Assembly: GCA_028641055.1 (NCBI GenBank)
Contig: CM054057.1
Location: 728,720,484 to 728,784,483, forward strand
Origin: Alopecurus myosuroides
Taxonomy: Eukaryota > Streptophyta > Magnoliopsida > Poales > Poaceae
DNA: 64,000 nucleotides
Direction: 5' to 3'
The position numbers were made by a program, and so were the translations under genes. The notes under the pieces were generated by a model. It did no database searches, had not been told where the DNA came from, and saw nothing but the letters and a program-made list of their open reading frames with translations. This document shows, piece after piece, positions 45,898 through 55,177 of the stretch (positions are counted from its first letter, which is position 1; each line of letters starts with the position of its first letter).

Positions 45898-47763
45898 GTA
45901 CTCGTGGAATTCTTAAGCGAGTGGACAGAGCTACAAACAGCAGGACCGCCCGAGTACACGAGCAACTGGATAATGTACTTTGACGGGTCCAAAAGAAACG
46001 AAGGAGCAGAAGCCGGAATTGTTCTAATATCACCTAGGGGAGACAAGCTGCAGTATGTCCTACGATTGGACTTTCCACCCGACGATCCGGCATCAAACAA
46101 TGACGCAGAATATGAGGCCCTGTTGCATGGAATGAAGATGGCAGTCGCGTGTGGAGCCACCCGACTAATGATCTACGGCGACTCAAAGCTCATCGTGCAA
46201 CAGACAATGAAAGAATGTGACGCTCTCGCCGAAAACATGGTTGCCTACCGTGACATGTACAACCTGCTCGAGGGAAGTTTCAAAGGATGCGAGCTCAAGC
46301 ACATCGCGAGATCGAGTAACGAAGAAGCGGATAGGTTGGCCAACATGGGTTCCACAAATACACTCGTACCGCCAGGAATATATTTCGAGCGAATAACTAA
46401 GCGATCAGTTAAAGTCAAGAAAGCTGCCGGGACACCTGCAGCACCGGAAACAGAGGTTAGCCCGCAAGTTGCAATTATCGAGCTTATTCATAATATTTCG
46501 CGACAAGTATTTCTGGTCGAGCCAGTTTGGACACAGAAGTACCTCGACTACTTGTCCGCCAAACAGCTTCCAGCAGATCTTCGCGAGGCTCGACAGATAA
46601 TCAGGCGCAGTAAATCTTTTCGGGTGATCAACGGAGAATTATACAAGCAGAGCATCATGGGTATACTTCAGCGATGTATAGCACCCGAAGATGGCAAGGA
46701 ATTATTACAAGATATCCACCAAGGGGACTGTGGACATCACGCGAGCTGGAAAACAATTATGGGAAAAGCTTTTCGAGCGGGATACTACTGGCTTACAGCA
46801 GCCAGAGACGCAAAAGAGCTAGTCGACCAATGCAACGCTTGCCAGCGATTCGCACCCAAACCACACGCACCCGCTACGGAACTGCATATGATACCCATCG
46901 CATGGCCCTTTGCACAATGGGGGCTGGATATGGTAGGACCGCTACGCAAGTCCACGCCGGGTGGATATACACACTTGCTGGTCGCAGTCGACACATTTAC
47001 CAAATGGATTGAAGCCATGCCAGTAACCTCGGCTAGCGCTCAATGTGCCGTCAAATTCCTCGACTCTATTGTATGCAGATTTGGAGTGCCACATGACATC
47101 ATTACAGACAATGGTACTAATTTCACAGCCAAGGAAACACAGCAGTTCTGCGAAGAAAAGGGAATCAACTTCAAATTTTCCTCAGTTGCGCATCCGCAAA
47201 CAAACGGACAAGTCGAAAGATCCAACGGCTTGGTTTCAGCTGGCATCAAGAAGCCCCTACTCGATCGTCTACACCCAGCAGCAGGACATTGGGCCGAAGA
47301 GCTACCCTCCGTGCTATGGAGCCTCCGCACAACTCCAAACCGATCCACCAACTACACACCATTTTTCATGGTATACGGGGCTGAAGCAGTCCTTCCCGAG
47401 GATGTCAGATTCAACGCCCCACGAGTTGTAGCCTACAACGAAGAAACCTCTAACAGGGCACTCGCGGAAGATATGGACGCACTAGATGAAATGCGTGATA
47501 TTGCACTCGCAAGATCAGCAGTATATCAACAATCATTGCGAAACTATCACAGTCGCCGCATACGACATAGAGCATTCGCGGTAGGAGATCTAGTGTTACG
47601 GCTCAAGCAGAAGGAAGGACACAAGCTCGAGCCACCATGGGAAGGACCCTTCATAGTACACGAAGTTATCCCAGGCGGAGCATACAGACTGAAGAACCCG
47701 GCGACTGGAGGCATCTATTCCAATCCTTGGAATATCGCACACCTCCGCAAATTCTATCCCTAG
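45898..47763 (+). CDS. Tat-2 second RNase H and integrase (open frame)
   Basis: This segment is open to TAG at 47761. First ATG 45904 (MEFLSEWTEL), but it belongs to the pol polyprotein whose upstream part is interrupted. The first domain is the additional plant-type RNase H of Tat elements: MYFDGSKRNEGAEAGIVLI, EYEALLHGM, GDSKLIVQQ and NEEADRLA supply the acidic residues. Integrase follows with CNACQRF from the zinc finger, WGLDMVGP (Asp), ITDNGTNFT (Asp) and NGQVERSNG (Glu). The C-terminus has GDLVLRLK and GPFIVHEVIPGGAYRL. It is the best preserved part of the element. Confidence 0.9.
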   Translation, partial: VLVEFLSEWTELQTAGPPEYTSNWIMYFDGSKRNEGAEAGIVLISPRGDKLQYVLRLDFPPDDPASNNDAEYEALLHGMKMAVACGATRLMIYGDSKLIVQQTMKECDALAENMVAYRDMYNLLEGSFKGCELKHIARSSNEEADRLANMGSTNTLVPPGIYFERITKRSVKVKKAAGTPAAPETEVSPQVAIIELIHNISRQVFLVEPVWTQKYLDYLSAKQLPADLREARQIIRRSKSFRVINGELYKQSIMGILQRCIAPEDGKELLQDIHQGDCGHHASWKTIMGKAFRAGYYWLTAARDAKELVDQCNACQRFAPKPHAPATELHMIPIAWPFAQWGLDMVGPLRKSTPGGYTHLLVAVDTFTKWIEAMPVTSASAQCAVKFLDSIVCRFGVPHDIITDNGTNFTAKETQQFCEEKGINFKFSSVAHPQTNGQVERSNGLVSAGIKKPLLDRLHPAAGHWAEELPSVLWSLRTTPNRSTNYTPFFMVYGAEAVLPEDVRFNAPRVVAYNEETSNRALAEDMDALDEMRDIALARSAVYQQSLRNYHSRRIRHRAFAVGDLVLRLKQKEGHKLEPPWEGPFIVHEVIPGGAYRLKNPATGGIYSNPWNIAHLRKFYP

Positions 47764-47786
47764 ACCTATTTTTCTCGCAGCAATAA

Positions 47787-47863
47787 GGCTATATTAGCCA
47801 CTTCTATAGCTCGAATACATGACTTCTCAGTCATCGCAATAAAATACATGGTTTCTCAACCAT
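47787..47863 (+). other. Three short stem-loops just after the pol stop
   Basis: GGCT-ATATT-AGCC at 47787-47799; ATGAC-TTCTCA-GTCAT at 47819-47834; ATGGT-TTCTCA-ACCAT at 47848-47863. The last two share the loop TTCTCA and a 29-bp spacing, but have different, compensating stems. They lie 25-100 bp after the pol stop in the start of the untranslated region. Confidence 0.55.
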
Positions 47864-48094
47864 AGATACCCGAAGATTATTCATTCTTACATGCTAAAAG
47901 TTACAGGTATACACCCCAAAAACACACGGGGACTGCGCCTAAATTCAGCATCACAGGAAAATCTATATATACAAGGTTACACACCTTACAACAGTTTTTA
48001 CAAACTACACAATGAAACAGGGTACATGCATCCTACACTTATACATGGCGATGAGTATTCTCAGCTGCCAAAACCCGATCTACCTCATCCGAGG
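47864..48094. other. Tat-2 interior, non-coding
   Basis: About 230 bp between the stem-loops and the antisense exons. I see no + strand gene. Confidence 0.4.
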
Positions 48095-48828
48095 TCAATC
48101 GTATGATCTCCTCTGCCGCAGGTCAAACAGCCCTATAATGAGGAGACATATCGTCGATTGGACCATCAGGAAGTTCACCTCAGGATGCCATAAACGGACA
48201 AAAGAGAGATCCATCACCGAGCCGCAAGTCATCTGATTGCGAACACACTCGCGAATCTCTCCTTCTCGTCCGAACAACCTGAGTAGATGGCTCCAATCTT
48301 CTGGACCCCTTTGCAGTGGATAAAAAGCAGCGTTCATTGCAATCAAAACATCGTGAAGGGAATTCACGAGTATCTTCGCCTGATTGACTCTGAACTTCAC
48401 GGTGGCAAGTACAAATCCTCGACTATGATCAGACCAAAAATTATTCCCGTGAGGTCTTGAGCTACTAGCCTCCTGATAGATGTGGTTCTCCACCCACTGT
48501 TTTCTCATTCCTGTCATCTGGTCGAACAACTGAAAAGCAAGGATACATGATCAAAAGAAGAGCACAAGATTAGAAAGACTTGGGGGCTGAACCACTTACA
48601 GAGCAAATCATTGGAAACAGACGCCAATTCATCCATCACAAATTGCTCACGCTCAGTCGCCAGCTTTTGTTTGGATTTAGCCACATCGGCTACCCCACGC
48701 AACGCCTTTAACCTGCGTTCACCATCAGCTACACGATCACGGAGACCCGCCAAGGTCCCAACAGCGGCAACAAGAGGATCGGCTGGAGTAGCAGGTCCAC
48801 CCGAAGGCTCTACAGCTACCCCGGTCAC
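48095..48828 (-). pseudogene. Two further antisense exons in Tat-2
   Basis: Exon at 48828-48600: preceded by TTTTTCAG, followed by GTAAGT, encoding an Ala/Glu/Lys-rich likely coiled coil (LRDRVADGERRLKALRG). Exon at 48529-48095: preceded by TTGCTTTTCAG, encoding QWVENHIYQEASSSRP and a region ending at TGA. Splice signals are canonical and the strand is that of the main antisense gene just upstream, whose last exon nevertheless ends in TAG at 49043. They may be 3' exons of the same gene cut off by that stop, or a second gene. No family recognised. Confidence 0.5.
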
Positions 48829-49042
48829 CTGAAAAACACAGGGAAGATTAAGGAGTAAGATGCCCTACTCGAGATATATTAACCACCTATTCGACAGGTG
48901 CACGGGGGCTACTCCCATCGGGAGCACACACACTCAATCATAGGAAGTTTTTCAGCAAAACATCTCGATTCAACTATTGAAAATACGGGAGCACATCCCA
49001 GGGTTCATTACAATCGAAGCTGCGAAGTACAACAGAAATAAT

Positions 49043-52000
49043 CTAAGAAGCTACAGTGGTGCTACCACTCGCGGCAGTGGTCCCTCCCTTAGCACGGGCA
49101 AATAACTCGGATAACTTCCGTGCAAGGACTCCGGCGGCATCGCCAAAACGACGAAGCCCTACCTTTTTGCCCGTAACAGGATCAACGGGAAGCTCCGAGT
49201 AGGCCTCCTCCAAGCCAGTGACTCCATGCGCCAGCGCGAATTGGATGGCGGTCTTCGCCCCAGATTCTGACTGGGCAACCGCGTAAGCTTCAAGGAGATT
49301 GCCCTCTGAGAAAACCTTCAGCAGATCGCCCAACGCATGCGGAGACGCGGCGTTGACGAGAAGGCGGCCGTGCAGTTGCGTCAGCACCCGAACGGCATCA
49401 CCAATCAAGGCGCAAACCCCTGCAGCATGCCTCCTAAGCTGGGCGCAAGAATCTGTCAATGCGTCCACTCGAGGAACCCCAGCAAGCTCCAGGGGGACAC
49501 CCAGGAGACCTAAGAACAAAAAGGGTGTTAGTCCAAAGGATCTACCAAGACAAAAAAGCAGATTGTAGATAAGTACAACTTACCCGCGAAGCGCTCAGCA
49601 AGGGGACGAAGAAAATTGACGAGATTGGCATCCGCCTTGGCGCCAGCATCCTCCAAGCTCTTCAGGGTATCCTGGGCAGCCGCAAGTTTTCCCTCGTAAT
49701 CGGCAGATAACATGCGGGAAGACTCGAGCTCCTGCCGGGTAGTCGCCAGTTCTGCCTCTAGAGCTGCTGCCTGAGCGGAGGCCTTCTCCTTCTCGGTCTT
49801 CAAAAATTCAAGTTGAGCTGCACAACAACAATCATCAGAGTCGAAGAATTGGTGGAAAACGAACGCAAGAAAGGATGGAAAACTCACCTCGAAGAAGCTC
49901 GTTCTCAGTGGTGAGTCGACTGCGGTCCGCTCGAAGGAACCCGCATTCGGACTCAGCAAGAACAACACGGCGGCCAATCGCCGCAAGGGAGTCAATAAGC
50001 GACTGCAAGTAACATGAAAATAGAAGAGTCAGAAGAGTAAAATTTGAGCCTATACTCGATTGCAAACATTCGAGTATAGCCTCGGGGGCTACTCCCATCG
50101 GGAGCACTGTCGTGCACCCGATAAAAAGAAGAAGAAGAAAATGTTTTTTTTAAGCCTGTAGCCGATCGCATGCGATCGACTACAGCCTCGGGGGCTACTC
50201 CCATCGGGAGCACTAACGTGCACCCAATAACAAAGACAGCAGAACATTAAAAAACATGCAGCGAAGTTTACCTGGCCTTGGGCGAGCGAGAGGGGATCCG
50301 CCGAGCTGCCCGACACCTCTTTTGGAGCCTTTGGAGTCGTCGCATCAGGAGCGACATTCGGAGAATTTTGGACCGTGCCGGCGGTAGGAGTTTCGCCTGC
50401 AGCTCCCGTTTTATTCCTCTTTTCGGGAGGAAGGGAAGAGGCGTACCTGCGAGGGCTGATAGCTTGCAGGCTGCGACAAAGACAAAGTGTCAACAAGACG
50501 CCAATGGAAAACGTTCGACTAAAAGAACAGGGAAAGAAACTTACTCATCTTCGTCATCCTCCTCGTCCAGCATATCCGCATTCCAGGCGGTCTGGATAAC
50601 TGGGAATGAGGAGGAAGGGGCGCACCTGCGAGGGCTGATAGCTTGCAGGCTGCGACAAAGACAAAGCGTCAACAAGACGCCAAAGGAAAACGTTCGACTA
50701 AAAGAACAGGGAAAGAAACTTACTCATCTTTGTCATCCTCCTCGTCCAGCATATCCCCATTCCAGGCGGTCTGGATAACTGGGAATGAGGAGGAAGGGGC
50801 GCACGTACGCAGAGGGGTAGCGTTGATGGGCTCCTTCCCGGGCGATTCTTCCAAGGAGTTGTCCTTAGAGGTGGCCTCGTGACCTTCCACTCGACGGCGT
50901 TTATGATGACCGCCACCCGAGTCCCCTGTGTCATCCAAAGAATCTTGCTCGGAGCTCGAAGAAGCGTTGGCAATGCTGGTGTCGGCTGGGCCATCCAGGT
51001 TACTCGCTAATAACTCCGAGGCCTCCGCCCCAGATACGGGAGGGTAGCAGGTGGCCATGGATAAACTCTACAGGAAAAGACAGAAGAAGTTCAGTCGACC
51101 AAAATTCAGACCAAGAAAAAATAATGAGAAAAGAAAGGCAAACTCACTTCGTATGGTGGAGGCCTTGACGTGTCAAAGGCTGCTACCGTGCAGTCCGGAA
51201 TTTTTTCTCCCACCTTCAAGATGGTGATGGCCGCAATCTTTTTCTCAAACTCGACGTTCGAGAGCTCTTCACGGCTCACACGACTGGGATCCTCAGAGCC
51301 TTGGTATTCCCACATCGTGGAGGGCCTGTGCCGCAGAGGTTGAATTATGCGCTTGAGAAAGATACCCGCCAGGTGTATCCCGTTGAGCACGACTCCATCA
51401 GCTTGATCACGGAGGGCTGCCACCCTTGCGAGTAGTGGCGTGACGACCTGGGTTTCTTCAGCCGACAACTTGTGCGCCCAGGATTTCCGCCTCTTCAAGA
51501 CAGCGAACGGGTGGAATTCCTCGATCCCACCCGAGCTGTTGTCGATGACGTAAAACCACTTTTTTCTCCATCCCTGGGCGGAGTCGATGAAGTACATGCT
51601 GAAGTAGCTATTCTCCGATTTTGCTTGAATCCCGAAGCCACCCGTGCGAAGCGGCTCGCCAAGCTCAGATTCCACCCGCGATTTCTCGCGGAAGATCCGG
51701 ACTTTGAAGAGGGCCTTCCAGAGGCCCCAGTGTGGGCGAATTCCCAAAAAGCATTCGCAGAATACAATGAAGCACGATATGTGTTGCGCTGCATTCGGGA
51801 GAAGATCGTGGAGCTGTATGCCGTAAACATACAGAATGCCACGAGGAATGGATGGAGGGGAAGAGAAAGACCGCGCGACACGTGGTCCGCGAAGACCACG
51901 CGTTCGTTCGCGTGCGGGTTGGGTACCTCCTCCTTCTTGCCGAGGCGCACCCGCTTCTCGGACTCCGCCGGCAGTAGCCCCTCCCGCTGCATCTCCTTGA

Positions 52001-52112
52001 TGCTTTTCGCCGTGGTGTTGGGCGAATGCTAGTCGCCCGAGCGCGGTGCAGGCTGTGCCGAAACTTATCCCGACGCCGAAACGGCAGCGCCACGTTTCTT
52101 GCCTCCCGCCAT
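49043..52112 (-). pseudogene. Antisense multi-exon gene in Tat-2 with 'putative gypsy-type transposase' domain
   Basis: Minus strand; exon 1 starts at ATG 52112 (MAGGKKRGAAVS). Proposed exons: 52112-51148, 51067-50724, 50649-50545, 50470-50272, 50002-49888, 49817-49584, 49509-49043. Every intron starts GT (GTGAGT, GTAAGT or GTAAAC) and ends AG; the first three introns are 80, 74 and 74 bp. Exon 1 carries LSLPLHPFL, RGILYVYGIQLHDLLPNA and FLGIRPHWGLWKALFKVR, which I recognise as the plant family annotated as putative gypsy-type transposon/transposase (PF04195-like). Exon 2 has an acidic stretch and a KRRR nuclear-signal-like cluster (HHKRRRVEG). Exon 6 is a coiled coil. Exon 7 is Ala/Leu-rich and ends at TAG. 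Exon 1 has TAA (52067), TAG (52031) and a frameshift near 51848, so this copy is broken. Its biochemical role is unknown. Confidence 0.7.
50446..50803 (-). repeat. 179-bp tandem duplication spanning an exon and an intron
   Basis: Units 50446-50624 and 50625-50803 differ at only a few positions. Each contains, on the minus strand, a 105-nt exon segment (ending DMLDEEDD) and a 74-nt intron with GTAAGT and CGCAG. As 105 is a multiple of three, the duplication adds 35 codons without shifting the frame. Confidence 0.85.
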
Positions 52113-52222
52113 CACTGCTAAGCACGAGCTTGAGAGAGAAGGAAGATGAGCGCAAGGAAGAAGATGAACTGGAAGACGAAGACTGGGAAAGATTCACCGT
52201 GCCACCAAGGCCCACATTTATA
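52113..52222 (-). promoter_or_regulatory. TATA box and leader of the antisense gene
   Basis: TATAAAT on the minus strand at 52222-52216 lies about 104 bp upstream of ATG 52112. This would put the transcript start near 52190 with a leader of about 75 nt. It fits an independent promoter pointing towards pol. Confidence 0.5.
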
Positions 52223-52532
52223 CACGGGGCTACTCGACCCTGGCCACTCGATGCGCCACGTGGCGTCCATCGCTGTCACCACATGCGAAGACGAAACGAG
52301 GAGGCGGTGGATGCTGTTTCCTGCCACGATCTTAATAGAGGATCATGGGCATTTACTGCGCAGTTCGCGTAAAAACCGGAAACGACGCCTCGTTTCCGGT
52401 CAAAAAGCTGACGAAGTGGGCCAGCTCTTCTGCTCTTACTCCGTCACGTCCCATCGGGAGGATAAAAGTGCGCCATGACGTCATTGCGTGCATCATCAAG
52501 CTCGGAAATCTTTCGATTGAAAAGTTCAAAAC
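52223..52532. other. Tat-2 interior, presumed antisense promoter region
   Basis: About 310 bp upstream of the antisense TATA box. It includes ACGTGGC near 52258 and TGACGTCA near 52477, motifs bound by bZIP factors. No gene seen. Confidence 0.35.
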
Positions 52533-52740
52533 GCGAAAATAACTTCGCATGAACAGAAATCCTTCGAATAAAAGTCTAAACACGAAAGATAACTTCGTAT
52601 GGACAAATCATGAAGTGAAATCTCACAGGAAAAAATACCCTACACACGGAAATTCTTTCGTATGGGCACGATATCCCAGACATGAAAACTCTTTCATATG
52701 GGTGTAAAACTCCTAACACGAAAACTCTTTTTATAACAAG
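52533..52740. repeat. Array of short imperfect hairpin repeats
   Basis: Four or five units, each an inverted repeat with a 4-6 base loop: GCGAA..TTCGC (52533-52548), ACGAA..TTCGT (52582-52597), ACGGAAA..TTTCGT (about 52646-52661), ATGAAA..TTTCAT (52682-52697), and a decayed one near 52717. Arms change together between units. Function unknown. Confidence 0.6.
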
Positions 52741-53341
52741 GAACTACAACCCAAAACTGCGCGAGTAGGCAGATCCTGCCACTCATTCACACGACGTTTG
52801 CACGTCATAAACCTGGATTGTTCAGCCGACTAGGCACATCCGGATGCCATATTCTTTCGAATATGAAGGTAAGACCTGAAAGATCTCTCTTAAGAGCCTG
52901 GAATCGCACTCAAGCTGCGTCCTCCAGTATGATACCGTGTCAACAACACGAAGAAAAATCCTAGCGGACGCGCCGGGTACCCCCATAGGTTAAGTTCGAC
53001 TCGGTAAGACCATTACGGCCCAGTCGCAACAATCACCTCGTCGGGTTCGAGTCGGAGGTCTCGAATCTGTGTAGGCCAGAACTGTTTTTGCCCTAGTCGC
53101 AATTAATTGGCCCTGAACTTTCGGGAGAGCCGAGCTACTGCGTCATATCCTTCTGCGAAAAACAGCCATACAAACAGGCACTTTTCATTACTCGATGCTC
53201 GGGTACAAAATTCATCGCACAGGGTACACGCCCTCAAAAACAAGAAACCACAAATACTGGTTATCCAAGGATGATAGAAGCAAAAAGTTTGACCGTCTAC
53301 TCGACTGGAAAATCCCAATCGAGCAAACGCTCGGGGGCCAC
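52741..53341. other. Tat-2 3' untranslated region and polypurine tract
   Basis: About 600 bp with no gene. It ends CGCTCGGGGGCCAC, a plausible polypurine-type primer directly before the 3' LTR. Confidence 0.5.
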
Positions 53342-53830
53342 TGACGAAGGAATGGATATTAGACCCTGCGGGAAAGGGCACCCCCATCTCCGGCCCAATG
53401 TTAAGGCCCAAGAGGAGGAGTCCTTGGAGCACCGAAAGGCCCGCACAAAGCCCACCTGCAATATCTTACGGGCTAAGGAAACCTGTAACCGACTTAGGGT
53501 TAGAGTTCGAGTCCTCTCCGGGAAGGTTTCGAGACCTGGCCACCTATATAAGGCCAGGAGAGCCACCGGTAGAGGACCAAGCAACACCGCAACACCAAAG
53601 CCTTGAGCTCGAGATCATACTCTCGACTTGAGCCACCATCATTGTAACCGATCTACTCGATTAATACAGACCGACAGAGGCAGGAGTAAGGGTTTTACCT
53701 CTACGAGGGCCCCGAACCTGGGTAAATCTTGCCCCCCGTTTAGCCGATGATCGCCACCAGCGCTCATGGGTTCTCCTATTCGAAACCCTATGGGTTCACT
53801 TGAGGGATTTGCCGAACAACGGATTCGACA
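53342..53830 (+). repeat. 3' LTR of Tat-2
   Basis: 489 bp, same length as the 5' LTR, TGACGAAGG to ATTCGACA, followed by the CTTGG target duplication (53831-53835). Confidence 0.95.
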
Positions 53831-53835
53831 CTTGG

Positions 53836-55177
53836 TGTTCAGACTTTGAAATACTTGTTTCCACACGAGATTTCTTCGACAAAGTATGCTTTTCACGATC
53901 CAGCATGACACCTACAGTATCATCCTCATCCTCTGAAGCTGGTGTCGACATCATCCTTTTCTTGCTTGCCTATCAAGCATGCAAAGAAAATAGATGTAAG
54001 TATATGTACAGAAAACAGATGAAACTAGCAAGTGACCAGCAATGTACAGAAAATAGATGAAACTAACAGATGGCCAGCAATGTACTGAAAATATTTGAAA
54101 AATAGCATATGACAATCAAACAAGCGTGTCTATAATGACAAATGGCCTAGCAGATGTCAAGCATGTCAGGAGCATATATGGAAACCATGTTAAAGACAAC
54201 AACAACCTTAATTAGCTTGCCAAAACGTCTTATGGTATGGAATAGATGAAGTAGCACAAAATATATGACACGACAATAATCAAACTGTTCAACGCAAGAT
54301 AAGTAAGATGTGCCCTAGTTGTTGTTTTTTTGAATAAAGGGAGTTTTTATTACTTAAAGAGTTTTAAGAATTACACCCTAGTTGTTGTGATATCATGGAA
54401 GAATGTTGAGCTGCCGAATTAGGGAATAACCTGCAACTCATTGTCCTCACTGAATAGGGATTGACATGACCAATCTCCTTCACTAGAATATGATTCCTCT
54501 TCAACATCATCCTCAGGAGTGTACTCAGATCCAGAGTCTTCCTTCTTGATCTTTTTGGGCGTGAATACAGTAGGACATGAAAGAATACTTGTTAAAGACT
54601 TTACACCCAGTTGATGCATCCTTGCACTGTTTGCCATGATAGTTCTGGCACGCTCTTCTTCCATGGGGTGTAGTGGTGATCCTAACATGAATAAATAACT
54701 CAAAGTAAGCTCCAAATATAAACACTTGGTAAGAACCTAATACATCATCAAAAATTAAGGTACTCATCCTGTAAGAATAGTCCAGTGTAAGTAATATAAA
54801 TTCTGATCGTAAATTCGTAACTAAGACTGATAGGATCATAACCAAAGTGATCTTAAACCTAATAGTATGCAGGCTGGAAATAAGCAAACTTTTACCAGAA
54901 GGTCCCCTTAACGATTTCCACTAAAAGAAACTATGCAGTCTTTTCTACTACGAAAGCAAATAATTAAAAAAAGGAGCATCAGGAGGGCAACACACCCATT
55001 TCCGCTACATATTTGTCAGAATTAACACATGGACAAGCCTCTATTAACCAATATACAAAGTTATAAATGCAAAGCCAATAACAAAGAGGGATATAAGGAA
55101 CCATCAATCATACAACTAAACAGAGAAACAGTTTAGAGAGATTTATTACATCAAACATTAGCAGGATAATTAAGAAG
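53836..55177 (-). pseudogene. Right part of the second CACTA-like element, with minus-strand exons
   Basis: 53836-53970 is the upstream half of the coiled-coil exon split by Tat-2. A second minus-strand exon runs from an acceptor-like CATGTTAG near 54690 to a stop at 54419, with EEERARTIMANSARMHQLGV and an acidic Ser-rich tail (KKEDSGSEYTPEDDVEEE). The first block resembles proteins carried by CACTA elements, but I cannot name a domain. 54716-55177 is AT-rich with no gene. Confidence 0.45.

Larger units (their letters stand above)
40864..53830 (+). mobile_element. Ty3/gypsy Tat-lineage element Tat-2, full length
   Basis: Two 489-bp LTRs, each starting TGACGAAGG and ending ATTCGACA, flank a 12-kb interior and are bounded by CTTGG target duplications. 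The interior has a primer site, a leader frame, gag, protease, RT, RNase H, a second RNase H and integrase on the + strand. Then comes a 5.6-kb non-pol region with an antisense multi-exon gene. By eye the LTRs differ at about 15 of 489 positions (about 97% identity), suggesting an age near 1 million years at a typical grass rate. Several stops and frameshifts disable gag and the first part of pol. It is a close relative of Tat-1. Confidence 0.95.
39606..55177 (-). mobile_element. Second CACTA-like transposon, split by Tat-2
   Basis: The left terminus at 39606 is CACTACAAAATTCC. The next kilobase holds many CGTCGC/GCGACG motifs in both orientations, including a perfect 9-bp inverted pair AACCGTCGC (39662-39670) and GCGACGGTT (39683-39691), as in CACTA subterminal regions. 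Minus-strand exons follow on both sides of Tat-2. I do not see the other terminus before the LTR at 55178, so the element may be truncated there. Class is inferred from terminus and subterminal structure, not from a transposase domain. Confidence 0.55.

Noticed and set aside
51472..52032. 186-codon + strand frame opposite the antisense gene
   Set aside because: It is the reverse of exon 1 of the minus-strand gene, whose peptide blocks match a known plant family. The + strand product matches nothing.
52483..52740. Short spaced repeats as a possible CRISPR array
   Set aside because: Units vary in sequence and spacing, there are no uniform spacers, and the context is a plant retrotransposon.
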